A stretch of DNA of 44,285 nucleotides from Legionella sp. Its GTDB lineage: Bacteria > Pseudomonadota > Gammaproteobacteria > Legionellales > Legionellaceae. The stretch's first letter is position 1, and every line of letters starts with the position of its first letter. The translations under genes and the position numbers were made by a program. The notes under the pieces were generated by a model that was not told the origin of the DNA, searched no databases, and saw nothing but the letters and a program-made list of their open reading frames with translations. Positions 9,374-19,879 of the stretch are shown here, piece by piece. The stretch is from assembly GCA_013697625.1 (NCBI GenBank), contig JACCWN010000080.1, positions 1 through 44,285 on the forward strand, read 5' to 3'.

Positions 9374-10579
9374 TTAACTTGCAAGCTCGATGGCAAAGGC
9401 CAATCCAAGTTTTGCAAAATTCACCATATGTTCTGGACTTAGTCTCTCTATGGTATCCTTTGAAGTATGAACCGTCTCATTGTGATTCTCAAAACTTGTC
9501 TCAAAAGGAAATACAGCAGGAACTCCAATAGCTGTCCAAGAGGCATGATCACTACACCCATATCCACATTGAGAACGGCCAGTGGGTACACCGATGTATG
9601 TATCAATCAGACTCTCCATAAAATTGGTTAGATTTGGATTGGTATAATCTGTAATCAACCACATAGTATCTTGAGCTTCTTTGCGGTACCCTGTCATATC
9701 GAGTTGAATCACAGCTTTTACCGGTATTGATGACTTTTTGAAATATTCAGCAACCCGCTGAGAGCCTACCAACCCTCTTTCTTCTGCTGCATACCAGATA
9801 AAATAAATAGGATGCGTCAAAGGTGTTTTCGATTCTAATAAAATCCTTGCAATTTCTAGTACTGTAGCTGCACCACTGGCATCATCATCAGCGCCTGGCA
9901 TCCTTCCACCTAAAGTATCTAGATGCGCACCAATGACCACCGCGGGTGCTTTGATATCTTTGCCTAAAACAGCCACTAAAGAGCGTTGTTTAAAAGAAGG
10001 GCCTGTGTTTACAAAACGAAAACTTGCATCTAATCGTTGATATTTATTGGTCATGTCTATGAAATAATCACGTATGACATTTGTTGCTAATACACCCGTT
10101 CGTTCCGTAGCAGAGCGATTATAAAATTGAGCTAGTCGATGAATTGTATTTATCAGATTATTTTGATTGATTTCATGAATTGCTTGAAAAACTTCACCCA
10201 CATGCTTTATAAGGTAGATTTCTTCATGTACTGAAGTTGGCACAAGGGGCTTATTTAAGAGACTGATGGCAGTAAGCTTTCGCAAATATAAAGCTTTACT
10301 CCCTGAAATCATGTGGTGGCTGACATTGACAAAACGTCCGCAATGCATGTTATCTGCTAAGAGTGAAAGTTTATCCATGTCCTTCAGAGGAATATCAAAT
10401 ATTTTAAATGATTTGTTTTCAGCAAGTAAGGTATAGTCAGCAGATATCTTACTTGCTAAACATTGAGGAAGCTGTATTTGCTGTATATTTTCAGTTATAG
10501 ATTGATTTCCTGCATTTGCATTGACAACAAAAAACATTTCCAAAGCTAAAACAAAAGGCATCCATTGATTCATTCGCAT
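9374..10579 (-). CDS. Exported M28-family zinc aminopeptidase
   Basis: This 401-residue protein starts with a likely Sec signal (hydrophobic core about 6-20, cleavage near ANA at 21-23). AAAGGAG lies 6 bases before the ATG. The M28 metal and catalytic residues are complete: His219 and Asp221 (GAHLDT), Asp231 (GADDDASG), Glu266/Glu267 (YAAEERG), Asp294 (QLDMTGY) and His371 (ETVHTSKDT). A CGYGC pair (Cys338, Cys342) matches the disulfide loop of the Vibrio leucine aminopeptidase. Secreted M28 aminopeptidases exported by type II secretion are known in Legionella, so extracellular peptide degradation is a reasonable inference. It sits between truB and rpsO, where enteric bacteria have no gene. 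Confidence 0.9.
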   Translation of the reverse strand: MRMNQWMPFVLALEMFFVVNANAGNQSITENIQQIQLPQCLASKISADYTLLAENKSFKIFDIPLKDMDKLSLLADNMHCGRFVNVSHHMISGSKALYLRKLTAISLLNKPLVPTSVHEEIYLIKHVGEVFQAIHEINQNNLINTIHRLAQFYNRSATERTGVLATNVIRDYFIDMTNKYQRLDASFRFVNTGPSFKQRSLVAVLGKDIKAPAVVIGAHLDTLGGRMPGADDDASGAATVLEIARILLESKTPLTHPIYFIWYAAEERGLVGSQRVAEYFKKSSIPVKAVIQLDMTGYRKEAQDTMWLITDYTNPNLTNFMESLIDTYIGVPTGRSQCGYGCSDHASWTAIGVPAVFPFETSFENHNETVHTSKDTIERLSPEHMVNFAKLGLAFAIELAS

Positions 10580-10669
10580 TACTCACTCCTTTGAATTCTT
10601 AAACTAGATTGAAGCTAGTAAAAGATGTTATTTAAATAGCAACAGTTTCATGAACAATTTTACCAACCT

Positions 10670-11587
10670 TTAAAATGAAAGTAAGCGTTTAGCTTTTATT
10701 TCACCGGACAGTTGCTGCTCACCTAAACCAATAAAATCTAAGTTTTCGTTATATAATCTAAGACATTCAATTGTTTCAAGGTTGGTTAATCTGGTAACTA
10801 TTCTGCCTTGCCGCAAAATAAGAACCTCTTCATCAGACAAAGTAATTGGCTTCAAATAATCAATAGCCCTATCCATTGGAAGCAAACACTCTAAGCGCTG
10901 AGCCTCTGACATAGCTATTAACTCGTCTAAAGTATACATAGGCATGGTCTCAAATCCCGCCGTGTATACTCTGTGCAGAGCAGTTACATGTGCACCTACG
11001 CCTAAAGATTCACCAATGTCTTCTACAAGGTTACGAATATAAGTTCCTTTACTACACCGTACCGTCAATGAAAATGATTGTCCATTAAAATCATTTAATT
11101 GCAAATTGCTGATGAATATATCTCTGGGATCTCTGTGTAGTTCTATTCCTTTTCTTGCATAAGTATATAAAGGTGCACCATTATGCTTTAAAGCAGAAAA
11201 CATCGAGGGTATTTGTTTTATATGACCTTTAAATTGATTTAAAGTCTGTACTAAAAGTGTTTGGGTAATAGAAAAATCATTGTTGATAGCAATTGCCTCA
11301 CCCATAGCATCGCCAGTATTGGTTTTAATGCCCAAGAGCCCTGTCGTTTCATAGCATTTATCCGCATGAAGTAGATAATGACAAACCTTGGTTGCCTCCC
11401 CCAAACATAAAGGCAACATCCCAGTTGCAAGCGGATCGAGACTACCAGTGTGTCCTGCTTTGGTTGCACCAAATAAACGTTTTACTTTTTGCAATGCCGT
11501 GTTGGAAGTTATCCCTCTGGGCTTATTAAAAAGAAGTATGCCGTTGAGGACCTTAGACTTGGTCATCGTCGGCAGAGCTTTCATCAT
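10670..11587 (-). CDS. truB: tRNA pseudouridine-55 synthase
   Basis: This enzyme makes pseudouridine 55 in the T loop of tRNAs. The catalytic Asp is residue 51 in [11 protein letters not shown], and the [11 protein letters not shown]-terminal and [13 protein letters not shown] segments are present; 305 residues is normal. The frame has ATGs at 11587 and 11584 and an ATG at 11566 (MTKSKVLNG). All overlap the 3' end of rbfA, so translation is probably coupled. I cannot decide the start, as no ribosome site is strong. Confidence 0.95.
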   Translation of the reverse strand: MMKALPTMTKSKVLNGILLFNKPRGITSNTALQKVKRLFGATKAGHTGSLDPLATGMLPLCLGEATKVCHYLLHADKCYETTGLLGIKTNTGDAMGEAIAINNDFSITQTLLVQTLNQFKGHIKQIPSMFSALKHNGAPLYTYARKGIELHRDPRDIFISNLQLNDFNGQSFSLTVRCSKGTYIRNLVEDIGESLGVGAHVTALHRVYTAGFETMPMYTLDELIAMSEAQRLECLLPMDRAIDYLKPITLSDEEVLILRQGRIVTRLTNLETIECLRLYNENLDFIGLGEQQLSGEIKAKRLLSF

Positions 11588-11924
11588 TCACTTTATCAAT
11601 CAAGCGACTAAGTCGCTGTCCGTATTCAATGGACTCATCATAGATGAAATGTAATTGAGGTACAGTCCGAAGAGTAACACTACGAGCCAATGTGGATCGC
11701 AAATAACCAGCTGAGGAATTTAAAACAGACAATGCAGCCACTTTGTCATCATTAAATACAGTAAAATAAACTTTTGCATGACTCAGATCAGCAGTTACTT
11801 TAACTGCTGAAATAGTAACGAGCCCTGTAAGTCTGGGGTCTCGAACTTCAAGAGGAATGATCTGCGCTAATTTTCTTTGAATCATTTCAGCAATTCTATC
11901 TGTACGTTTAAAATTATTACTCAT
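11553..11924 (-). CDS. rbfA: Ribosome-binding factor A
   Basis: RbfA is a KH-fold assembly factor that binds the 30S subunit and helps maturation of the 16S rRNA 5' end, important at low temperature. The 123-residue length and the segments [28 protein letters not shown] and [12 protein letters not shown] are typical. The start lies 2 bases from the infB stop and the end overlaps truB, placing it in the tight rimP-nusA-infB-rbfA-truB operon. Confidence 0.96.
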   Translation of the reverse strand: MSNNFKRTDRIAEMIQRKLAQIIPLEVRDPRLTGLVTISAVKVTADLSHAKVYFTVFNDDKVAALSVLNSSAGYLRSTLARSVTLRTVPQLHFIYDESIEYGQRLSRLIDKVNDESSADDDQV

Positions 11925-11926
11925 GT

Positions 11927-14488
11927 TTATAAATCACGTTTTATTTCAACTATCTCATACACTTCAATGAGATCGCCTGGTTTAATGTCATTGTAATTTT
12001 TAACACCAATACCACATTCAATACCCTGACGCACTTCGATTACATCGTCTTTAAAGCGTCGTAGGGATTCTAAAGTGCCTTCAAATATCACAACATTTGA
12101 ACGTAAAATTCTTATTGGATTATTACGTTTGATCGTGCCTTCTACGACCATACAGCCAGCAATAGCACCAATTTTAGGAGATTTAAACACATCTCTAACC
12201 TCAGCAATACCCGTAATTTCTTCCTTGAATTGAGGGGCAAGCATACCAGTCAGCGCCCCTTTGATCTGATCAACAATGTCGTATATCACACTAAAGTAAT
12301 GAAGAGAAACAGATTCCGCTTCAGCTAACCGTTTTCCTGTGTTATCAGCTCTTACATTAAATCCTATCAAGATTGCATTAGATGCAATGGCTAGATGCAC
12401 ATCAGACTCAGTAATACCACCGACACCACTGGATATCATGACAACTGTCACTTCATCATTGGATAATTTAACCAAAGCATCTGATATTGCTTCTAAGGAA
12501 CCTTGAACATCAGCCTTAAGTACGATGTTTAACATTTTAGATTCTGCAGCAGTCATATTTTCCAAGATGCCTTCTATACTAGATTTTTGTCGGCGTGCCA
12601 ATTTTACATCTCGGAATTTACCTTGACGGAAAAGTGCTACTTCTCTAGCCTTTTTTTCATCTGGAACTACAACAGCGTCATCACCTGCATGTGGTATTGC
12701 AGATAACCCAAGTACTTCTACTGGAATTGAAGGACCTGCGCTGTCAACTAGATCGCCGTTATCACCCACCAAAGCACGCACTCGACCATATTGAAAGCCT
12801 GCTAATAAAATATCGCCTTTACGTAAAGTACCACTTTGGACCAATACAGTAGCAACAGGTCCACGCCCTTTGTCCAAACGAGATTCGATAACAACACCCT
12901 TTGCAGCACCATCTGTTAAAGCAGTTAACTCTAATACCTCAGATTGTAATAAAATGGCATCTAACAGCGCATCTATACCCAATCCAGATTTAGCTGAAAT
13001 AGGTACAAACATGGTATCACCACCCCATGATTCAGGAATAACTTCGTGAACAGTTAATTCATTCATAACGCGTTCAACATCTGCATCGGGTTTATCCATT
13101 TTATTGATTGCTACGATGATAGGTACACCAGCAGCTTTGGCATGTTGAATTGCTTCTACTGTTTGGGGTTTAACACCATCATCTGCGGCAACTATGAGTA
13201 CAACGATATCGGTGGCTTTGGCTCCCCGTGCTCTCATTGCAGTAAATGCAGCATGTCCAGGGGTATCTAAAAATGTAACGTCACCTTTATCAGTACTTAC
13301 ATGGTAAGCACCTATGTGTTGGGTTATTCCACCAGCCTCGCCAGAGGCAACTTTGGTGCGACGAATATAATCCAACAATGATGTTTTACCATGATCCACA
13401 TGGCCCATGATTGTAACGACAGGAGCTCTAGACTCGGTATGGCTTCCTTTGGAGATGGTTTCACCTAAATTCATTTCAACGGCGTCATCTTTAATAAGAA
13501 GACCTTTATGTCCCATTTCCTCAACCACGATAAGGGCAGTTTCTTGATCTATAACTTGATTGATGGTTGCCATTGCCCCAAGGCCCATCATGACTTTTAT
13601 TAATTCAGCTGCTTTTACAGACATACGTTTGGCAAGATCTGCAACTGTTATAGTTTCTGGTATTTGCACTTCACGGACCATAGGAGCCGTAGGTAAGGCA
13701 AATCCATGAGTCAATGACTCTTCAGCTTTACGATATTCATCTGATTTTTCAGATTTTCGTCTTTTAAATTTATTTCTAGAAGAACGTCTTGGTGAATCTG
13801 CATCCTCTTCTTCTCGATTAAAGTTTTGGACTTGATATTTTGGTTTTTTCTTCACTTTTTTGAATTCTGTTTCAGCTTCGGTTGTTGGCTGATCAGTATG
13901 TTTCTTCTTGGTAGTCTTATCGGGTGTTTTTGCTTGCTCTTTCAATACAGGATTCGGTTCTTGACTACTGCTCGTTTCTGTAGCTTTAGAAGCCAAGGTT
14001 TCTACAGAGTCTTGTTGCTCTGAGCCAGTTGAATCAACAGGTGGGGAAGTTTCGACCTTGCTTTCAACGACTGCAGAAAGATCTTCTGATGCATCTGTTG
14101 TGTCATTGTCAGCCAAAACAGTATTATCCTTCAATAAAGCTGCTTGATCTTCGGCTTCTTCTTGCTCAGGTTTTTCTGTGATATCGGGTTGTTTTAGGAA
14201 GATTTTTTTCTTGCGTACCTCAATATTAACAGTTTTACCGCTATGGACGTCATGCCCAAGCGTTACCTTAGATACACTTTTACTTCTTAAGGTAATTCGT
14301 TCAGGTGTAGCATTGGTATGTTGCGTAGAGCTACCCTTTAAATGATTAATTAAAAGACGCTTTTGATCTTCATTCACAGTCTGTTGATCATCAGTAAATG
14401 ATAATCCTGCTTCCTGTAACTGGTTCAATAAGCGTTCAACCGGAATACCAACGACCTGTGCTAATTGTTTAACCGTCACATCCGCCAT
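11927..14488 (-). CDS. infB: Translation initiation factor IF-2
   Basis: IF-2 is the GTPase that brings fMet-tRNA to the 30S subunit and promotes subunit joining. The 853 residues begin with an IF2_N domain (about 1-52), then a long charged low-complexity linker rich in Lys/Glu/Ser/Thr (about 90-270). The second IF2_N-type helical segment is near 280-330. The G domain has GHVDHGKTS (G1), the DTPGHAAF motif and NKMDKPDA. The C-terminal domains end near [12 protein letters not shown]. The linker is the variable part of the protein and carries no sign of frameshift. Confidence 0.97.
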   Translation of the reverse strand: MADVTVKQLAQVVGIPVERLLNQLQEAGLSFTDDQQTVNEDQKRLLINHLKGSSTQHTNATPERITLRSKSVSKVTLGHDVHSGKTVNIEVRKKKIFLKQPDITEKPEQEEAEDQAALLKDNTVLADNDTTDASEDLSAVVESKVETSPPVDSTGSEQQDSVETLASKATETSSSQEPNPVLKEQAKTPDKTTKKKHTDQPTTEAETEFKKVKKKPKYQVQNFNREEEDADSPRRSSRNKFKRRKSEKSDEYRKAEESLTHGFALPTAPMVREVQIPETITVADLAKRMSVKAAELIKVMMGLGAMATINQVIDQETALIVVEEMGHKGLLIKDDAVEMNLGETISKGSHTESRAPVVTIMGHVDHGKTSLLDYIRRTKVASGEAGGITQHIGAYHVSTDKGDVTFLDTPGHAAFTAMRARGAKATDIVVLIVAADDGVKPQTVEAIQHAKAAGVPIIVAINKMDKPDADVERVMNELTVHEVIPESWGGDTMFVPISAKSGLGIDALLDAILLQSEVLELTALTDGAAKGVVIESRLDKGRGPVATVLVQSGTLRKGDILLAGFQYGRVRALVGDNGDLVDSAGPSIPVEVLGLSAIPHAGDDAVVVPDEKKAREVALFRQGKFRDVKLARRQKSSIEGILENMTAAESKMLNIVLKADVQGSLEAISDALVKLSNDEVTVVMISSGVGGITESDVHLAIASNAILIGFNVRADNTGKRLAEAESVSLHYFSVIYDIVDQIKGALTGMLAPQFKEEITGIAEVRDVFKSPKIGAIAGCMVVEGTIKRNNPIRILRSNVVIFEGTLESLRRFKDDVIEVRQGIECGIGVKNYNDIKPGDLIEVYEIVEIKRDL

Positions 14489-14543
14489 ATTTTAATCCCC
14501 TTTCAACAGCCTTTTTAAAGCCTATTTAGTACTATATTATTGT

Positions 14544-16022
14544 TCATAGAAACCAAGGTTCCCTGGCTTTCATGATTAAAATGCCGGCCTGTTCTTCTGT
14601 GATACCTTCAACTTCTACTAGTTCGTCGACAGATTTTTCCGCCAATTCTTCCATAGTTGAAATGCCTTTAGAGGCTAACTTATTAGCCAATTCTTCTGTC
14701 ATACCTTCCATTGATAAAAGAGTTTCATCAGGAAATCCAGATAAACCTTTTCCAGAGGCAAGAGCCATGGCAAGTAAATTATCATTTGCTCTATTCCTCA
14801 ACTCATTTACAATTTCTTCATCAAAATCTTCAATTGCCAATAATTCTTCTTTAGGTACATAAGCTACTTCTTCTAAAGTGGAGAAACCGTGCGCAACTAA
14901 TAAGGCAGCAATTTCCTCATCTATCTCTAAAGCCTTAGTAAACAATTTAACGGTCTTAGAAGACTCTTCAAGGTTTTTATTATCAAATTCTTCTATTGTC
15001 ATTACATTTAATGTCCAACCAGTTAATTGGCTAGCTAATCGTACATTTTGACCATTTCTTCCAATGGCTTGAGATAATTGATCTTTTTCCACAGCCAAAT
15101 CCATGGTATGTGAATCTTCATCAACAACAATAGAGGAAATATCAGCAGGCGCCATGGCATTGATTACCAATTGGGCTGGATTGTCATCCCACAGTATAAT
15201 ATCAACACGCTCTCCGCCTAATTCACTGGAAACGGCTTGAACCCGTGCTCCACGCATACCAACACAAGCACCTATAGGATCAATACGACCATCGTTTGTC
15301 TTCACAGCAATTTTAGCACGGTTACCAGGTTCACGTGCAGCTGCTTTAACATCAATGATATTTTCACCAATTTCAGGTACTTCAAGGCGAAACAACTCAA
15401 TGAGCATCTCATTACGGGTACGACTTACAAAGAGTTGAGGACCTCGGCTTTGTGGTGTTAGCTCATATAGATAAGCTCTTACTCTATCATTAGGTCTAAA
15501 CATCTCGTGAGGCAACATTTCTGTCCTAGGCAAGAATGCTTCTGCTTTGCCACCTAAATCAATGATGATATTATCACGTGTTACCTTTTTTACAGTCCCA
15601 TAAACCAATTGACCCAGTTTATTTTTGAATTGATTAATTACTAAATCTCGTTCAGCTTCTCGTACTTTTTGCATGATCACTTGTCTAGCAGCTTGAGCTT
15701 CTATTCTACCAAATTCTACAGATGAGATGGCTTCAATTACTTCACCACCAACTTCTGCATCAGGCTCTCGCGCTTTAGCTTGCTCAAGAGTGACTTGTCG
15801 ATCTGGGAATTCAAGTTCATCATCATTAACAACATCCCAGAATCGAAAGGTTTCATATTCGCCAGTACGAGGATCAAGCTTTATTCTAACACCAATGTCT
15901 AATCCAAAGATTTTTCGAGTTGCAGATTCTAAAGCTGACTGAATGGCTAATAAAATAACTTCTTTACTTACGCCTCTTTCATTTGATAATGCCTCAGCAA
16001 CTAGTAACAATTCTTTGCTCAT
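14544..16022 (-). CDS. nusA: Transcription termination/antitermination factor NusA
   Basis: NusA binds RNA polymerase and modulates pausing, Rho-dependent and intrinsic termination, and rRNA antitermination. The 492 residues show the N-terminal polymerase-binding domain (about 1-125), an S1 domain (about 135-200), two KH domains (about 230-345, with [13 protein letters not shown] and [12 protein letters not shown]), and two C-terminal acidic helix-hairpin-helix repeats (about 365-490), the gammaproteobacterial long form. It lies 11 bases after rimP and 55 bases before infB. Confidence 0.97.
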   Translation of the reverse strand: MSKELLLVAEALSNERGVSKEVILLAIQSALESATRKIFGLDIGVRIKLDPRTGEYETFRFWDVVNDDELEFPDRQVTLEQAKAREPDAEVGGEVIEAISSVEFGRIEAQAARQVIMQKVREAERDLVINQFKNKLGQLVYGTVKKVTRDNIIIDLGGKAEAFLPRTEMLPHEMFRPNDRVRAYLYELTPQSRGPQLFVSRTRNEMLIELFRLEVPEIGENIIDVKAAAREPGNRAKIAVKTNDGRIDPIGACVGMRGARVQAVSSELGGERVDIILWDDNPAQLVINAMAPADISSIVVDEDSHTMDLAVEKDQLSQAIGRNGQNVRLASQLTGWTLNVMTIEEFDNKNLEESSKTVKLFTKALEIDEEIAALLVAHGFSTLEEVAYVPKEELLAIEDFDEEIVNELRNRANDNLLAMALASGKGLSGFPDETLLSMEGMTEELANKLASKGISTMEELAEKSVDELVEVEGITEEQAGILIMKAREPWFL

Positions 16023-16033
16023 TGTTCGCCTCT

Positions 16034-16477
16034 CTAAACTGTCAAATTTGCTTTCACAATGTTTGTAAAAAGTATTTCTTGTTCTTCATTATTTATTTCA
16101 AGTACAAGGGCATTTTCAGATACGTTAACAATTACACCTGTTAATTTACGTTTACCTTGAACCGGTTTTAAGGTTTTAATATGCACTTCATGACCAGTAA
16201 ATATTTTATATTGAGAACTTTTAAATAAAGGCCGGGGAATTCCTGGGGAAGATACTTCTAAACTATAATTCCCTGAAATTGGATCCTCTACATCCAGCAA
16301 AGCACCAATTTGTTTACTTACTGCCTGGCAATCCTCAATCCCAATCCCATCCGGTCTATCTATATAAATTCGCAACAATGAGTGCTTACCCTGCGGTATA
16401 TATTCGCAACCCCATAGTTCATAGCCCATAGCTGTAATGCTTGGTAGGAACAATTGCTCTAATTCATCTTGTATCAT
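16034..16477 (-). CDS. rimP: Ribosome maturation factor RimP
   Basis: RimP is needed for 30S subunit maturation. The 147-residue length and conserved segments [42 protein letters not shown] and the C-terminal SH3-like domain identify the family. It is the first protein gene after tRNA-fMet, as in the E. coli metY-rimP-nusA-infB operon, so the tRNA and rimP may share a promoter, although a terminator-like hairpin lies between them. Confidence 0.95.
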   Translation of the reverse strand: MIQDELEQLFLPSITAMGYELWGCEYIPQGKHSLLRIYIDRPDGIGIEDCQAVSKQIGALLDVEDPISGNYSLEVSSPGIPRPLFKSSQYKIFTGHEVHIKTLKPVQGKRKLTGVIVNVSENALVLEINNEEQEILFTNIVKANLTV

Positions 16478-16660
16478 AATAGTGACACGAAAAGGGCTAC
16501 TGCGCCCAAGTTTATAGGTCTGTTACAATTCCCTTATACAACAGTCAGGATACATGTATGGTATTTGTTCACATACAAATACGAGCGCTACAATCTAATT
16601 GCACGAAAACAAATTAGTGAACAGATCAATTCTCACTGAAATTGTACAGTACGTACATTA
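16478..16660 (-). promoter_or_regulatory. rimP leader with hairpins
   Basis: The roughly 180 bases upstream of rimP contain GTATTTGT/ACAAATAC (16561-16582, loop 6) and CTAATT/AATTAG (16595-16617). This is a structured leader in front of the nusA-infB operon. I see no unambiguous promoter hexamers, and an autoregulatory role is only a guess. Confidence 0.35.
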
Positions 16661-16688
16661 ACAAAAAACCCCATAAATGGGGTTTAAA
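16661..16688 (-). terminator. Intrinsic terminator after tRNA-fMet
   Basis: On the minus strand AAACCCC pairs with GGGGTTT (16666-16685) and is followed by a run of T. It lies 4 bases beyond the CCA end of tRNA-fMet and would end the tRNA transcript or partly separate it from rimP. Confidence 0.75.
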
Positions 16689-16692
16689 AAAT

Positions 16693-16769
<77 letters not shown>

Positions 16770-16896
16770 TCAACTGAAGCCAATTATACTGATTTTATTA
16801 GGCATAGCAAGTATTTTATTAAAATAATTTTGTATTAATTACTCTTTTTACTATTGCCCTGTGTATCTAACTATACTTAATGTTTAAACTTGTGTT

Positions 16897-18333
16897 TTAA
16901 GCAAAAGCATTTATACAAGCAGTAATCAATGCGCTTGGGAAAAATCCTAATAGCAGTAAGGATAAACAATTAATTGATAAAGCGAGTTTATTGCTGTTAC
17001 TTATAAAGACAGGTTCGTTATTTAAAGATTGGTCAAAATACATAATTTTAATTATACGTATATAATAATAAGCACTAATAACTGTACATAGTAAGCCTAC
17101 CACAGCAACCCAAGTCATATGTGTATCTATTAATACCTTTAATACAAGGAGTTTAGCAAAAAAACCAAGTGTAGGAGGTATGCCTGTTAAGGACAACAAA
17201 ACAATGAGCATTAATAATGCCAGCCAGGGACTACGCTTACTTAATCCACGCATATCTTCAATACTTTCAATCTCAATGCCTTGACTTGACATTAAAACAA
17301 GTAAACCAAAAGCTCCAGCAGCAGTGAGGGCATAGACCAATATATAATATAATGCAGCTGAGTACCCTGCTGCATTAGCTGTCAAGAGTCCAAATAATAC
17401 AAACCCAATTTGACCAATTGCTGAATAAGCAAACAACCGTTTGATACTGGTTTGAATGACTGCAAATAAGTTTCCTAAACCAACTGAGAGTAAAGCCATA
17501 ACTAACACAATATGCTGCCATTGGACAGCCAAATCAGGTAATCCTATGTTCAAGAATCTAATAGCCATACCCAAAGCTGCAATTTTTGGAGCTGTACTAA
17601 TAAACAATGTCACAGAGGTAGGCGCTCCTTGATAGACATCGGGAGCCCACATGTGAAAAGGAATGGCAGCCAACTTAAAACCTATTCCAGTGAGTATAAA
17701 TACTAAGGCAAACACTAATAAAGTATTCTCTTGTCCTTGTGAAGAAACAACCTGAGCAATCTCTGCCAAGTTAAGTTTACCGGTTGCACCGTAAATCAAT
17801 GAGATACCATATAACAGCATACCTGAAGCTATCGCACCCATGACAAAATATTTCATAGCCGCTTCTGATGCATCAGAGTCTGTTCGTCTAATCGCCGTCA
17901 TAGCATAGGTAGGCAATGACATTAATTCCAATCCCATATATATAGTCAGCATAGAATGTGCAGACACAAGTATCATCATGCCTAGTGTAGAAAAAAGACC
18001 TAATACAAAATAATCGCCAGTAGGAATTTGACGTTCAATGAGGTAACTACGTGAATAAATAAAGCCCAATAGTACAGTAATGAATATAAATAGTTTCATC
18101 AAATGCCCAACATCATCACTTATAAACAGGCCATTAAACAAAAGTGTCTTAAAGTTACCAATAAAGAGATAACTAACACTGATTGCTAAAACTAATCCAA
18201 TACATGCAATATAAAATGCAATAGACTTATACCGATGACTGAAAAAAAGATCTGCCAGCAGTGCAAGACAAGCTGTGCACACTATAATCAATTCAGGAAG
18301 TGCTAAATGGAAATTATTAAATAAAGCTATCAT
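16897..18333 (-). CDS. nuoN: NADH-quinone oxidoreductase subunit N
   Basis: This antiporter-like membrane subunit of respiratory complex I contributes one proton channel. The 478 residues contain about 14 hydrophobic helices and the conserved proton-translocation region ([48 protein letters not shown]). It is the last gene of the 14-gene nuo operon, 19 bases after nuoM, and is followed by tRNA-fMet. Confidence 0.96.
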   Translation of the reverse strand: MIALFNNFHLALPELIIVCTACLALLADLFFSHRYKSIAFYIACIGLVLAISVSYLFIGNFKTLLFNGLFISDDVGHLMKLFIFITVLLGFIYSRSYLIERQIPTGDYFVLGLFSTLGMMILVSAHSMLTIYMGLELMSLPTYAMTAIRRTDSDASEAAMKYFVMGAIASGMLLYGISLIYGATGKLNLAEIAQVVSSQGQENTLLVFALVFILTGIGFKLAAIPFHMWAPDVYQGAPTSVTLFISTAPKIAALGMAIRFLNIGLPDLAVQWQHIVLVMALLSVGLGNLFAVIQTSIKRLFAYSAIGQIGFVLFGLLTANAAGYSAALYYILVYALTAAGAFGLLVLMSSQGIEIESIEDMRGLSKRSPWLALLMLIVLLSLTGIPPTLGFFAKLLVLKVLIDTHMTWVAVVGLLCTVISAYYYIRIIKIMYFDQSLNNEPVFISNSNKLALSINCLSLLLLGFFPSALITACINAFA

Positions 18334-18352
18334 AGTGTTAAACCTTGCAATG

Positions 18353-19858
18353 TTACAATTTTGATTTATCGGCCAATGCCAATGTATGACTTACAGTTTG
18401 ATGAGCATACTTTAATATAGGATTTGGGTAAACGCCCATTCCAATAACCATCAGTGCAAGTAAAATATAAGAAGTAAGCTCAAATCCAGAAATGTCTTTC
18501 AAAGCAGCTACTTTGTCATTTGCCACAGGTCCAAATATAACGCGTTTATACATCCATAAAGTATAGGCTGCACCTATTATCAATGTGGAAGCCGCCCAAA
18601 AAGCCACCCAGAAGCCAGCTTTGATACTGCCTAATATCACCATGAATTCACCCACAAAACCTGAAGTACCAGGCAAACCAGCATTAGCCATAGCAAACAA
18701 CAAGAAAAATGAAGCAAACATTGGCATGGTATTTACTATTCCCCCAAAATCACTCAGACGTCTCGTGTGCATGCGATCATATAAATAGCCAACACCGGCA
18801 AACATGGCACTTGAAACAAACGCATGTGAAATCATTACAACAATTGCACCTTCTAAAACCAAACCTGCACTGCTCAAAGATGAACCATGAGCAATTGCAA
18901 AAATAGCAAAACAACCCAGTGTTACAAAGCCCATATGAGAAATAGAAGAATAGGCAATAAGTCTTTTTAGATCCTTTTGAATTATGGCAATTAAACCAAT
19001 ATAAACTACAGCGATTAATGAAAGCACAATCATTACACCTGCATATTTTCTGCAAGCATCAGGAACTATAGGCAATGAAAATCGGATGAAACCATACGCA
19101 CCTAATTTTAGTAGTATGGCAGCCAAGATTACAGATCCTCCAGCAGGCGCTTCTGTATGAGCATCAGGTAACCAGGTATGTACAGGAAACATGGGCACTT
19201 TTATTGCAAAACTTAGAAAGAAAGCAATAAAAATCAAAGTTTGTGCGGTCATGGTTAGTTTTATTGAATACAGTGCTTCAATGTTAAAAGATCCTGCAAT
19301 GTAACCCATGTATAAAAAGCTTGCTAGCATCAATACTGAACCAAAAAAAGTGTATAAAAAGAACTTTATCGCGGCATAAATACGGTTTTCAGAACCCCAA
19401 ATCCCAATAATTAAGTACATTGGAACCAAAGATGCCTCCCAAAAGATGTAAAAGACAATGGCATCGGTGGCTGCAAATATACCCACCAGCAAACCTTGCA
19501 TTATTAGAAAAGCAGACATATATTGCGCAACTTTATGAGAGATACTTTTCCAAGTAGAAAGCACCACAATTAAGTTTGTGAATACACTTAAGATAATTAA
19601 TAACAAGGATAAGCCATCAATACCTAGACTGTACTTTATTCCAAGCGCAGGCATCCAAGAAAATTCTTCTATAAATTGCATGTTACTATTTTGAATATCA
19701 AAGCCCAGTATCAAAGGTAGGCAAAGCATAAGACTTAACACTATGGTAAACAGAGTAAGATAACGAGAACTGTTGGGATTCTTGTCGTCACCTATACATA
19801 GAATAAAAATTCCACCAATGATTGGCAGCCATATCAACAAATTGAGTAAATAATGCAT
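18353..19858 (-). CDS. nuoM: NADH-quinone oxidoreductase subunit M
   Basis: This is the second antiporter-like proton-pumping subunit of complex I. Its 501 residues carry the typical motifs [24 protein letters not shown] with the key Glu in TM5, [19 protein letters not shown], and [14 protein letters not shown]. It lies between nuoL and nuoN with short gaps, and the length is normal. Confidence 0.97.
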   Translation of the reverse strand: MHYLLNLLIWLPIIGGIFILCIGDDKNPNSSRYLTLFTIVLSLMLCLPLILGFDIQNSNMQFIEEFSWMPALGIKYSLGIDGLSLLLIILSVFTNLIVVLSTWKSISHKVAQYMSAFLIMQGLLVGIFAATDAIVFYIFWEASLVPMYLIIGIWGSENRIYAAIKFFLYTFFGSVLMLASFLYMGYIAGSFNIEALYSIKLTMTAQTLIFIAFFLSFAIKVPMFPVHTWLPDAHTEAPAGGSVILAAILLKLGAYGFIRFSLPIVPDACRKYAGVMIVLSLIAVVYIGLIAIIQKDLKRLIAYSSISHMGFVTLGCFAIFAIAHGSSLSSAGLVLEGAIVVMISHAFVSSAMFAGVGYLYDRMHTRRLSDFGGIVNTMPMFASFFLLFAMANAGLPGTSGFVGEFMVILGSIKAGFWVAFWAASTLIIGAAYTLWMYKRVIFGPVANDKVAALKDISGFELTSYILLALMVIGMGVYPNPILKYAHQTVSHTLALADKSKL

Positions 19859-19879
19859 ACTCTCACCTTTAAAATAGAG

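Noticed and set aside
13826..14023. Aromatic-rich frame antisense to the infB linker
   Set aside because: It is a by-product of the Lys/Glu-rich low-complexity linker read on the opposite strand.
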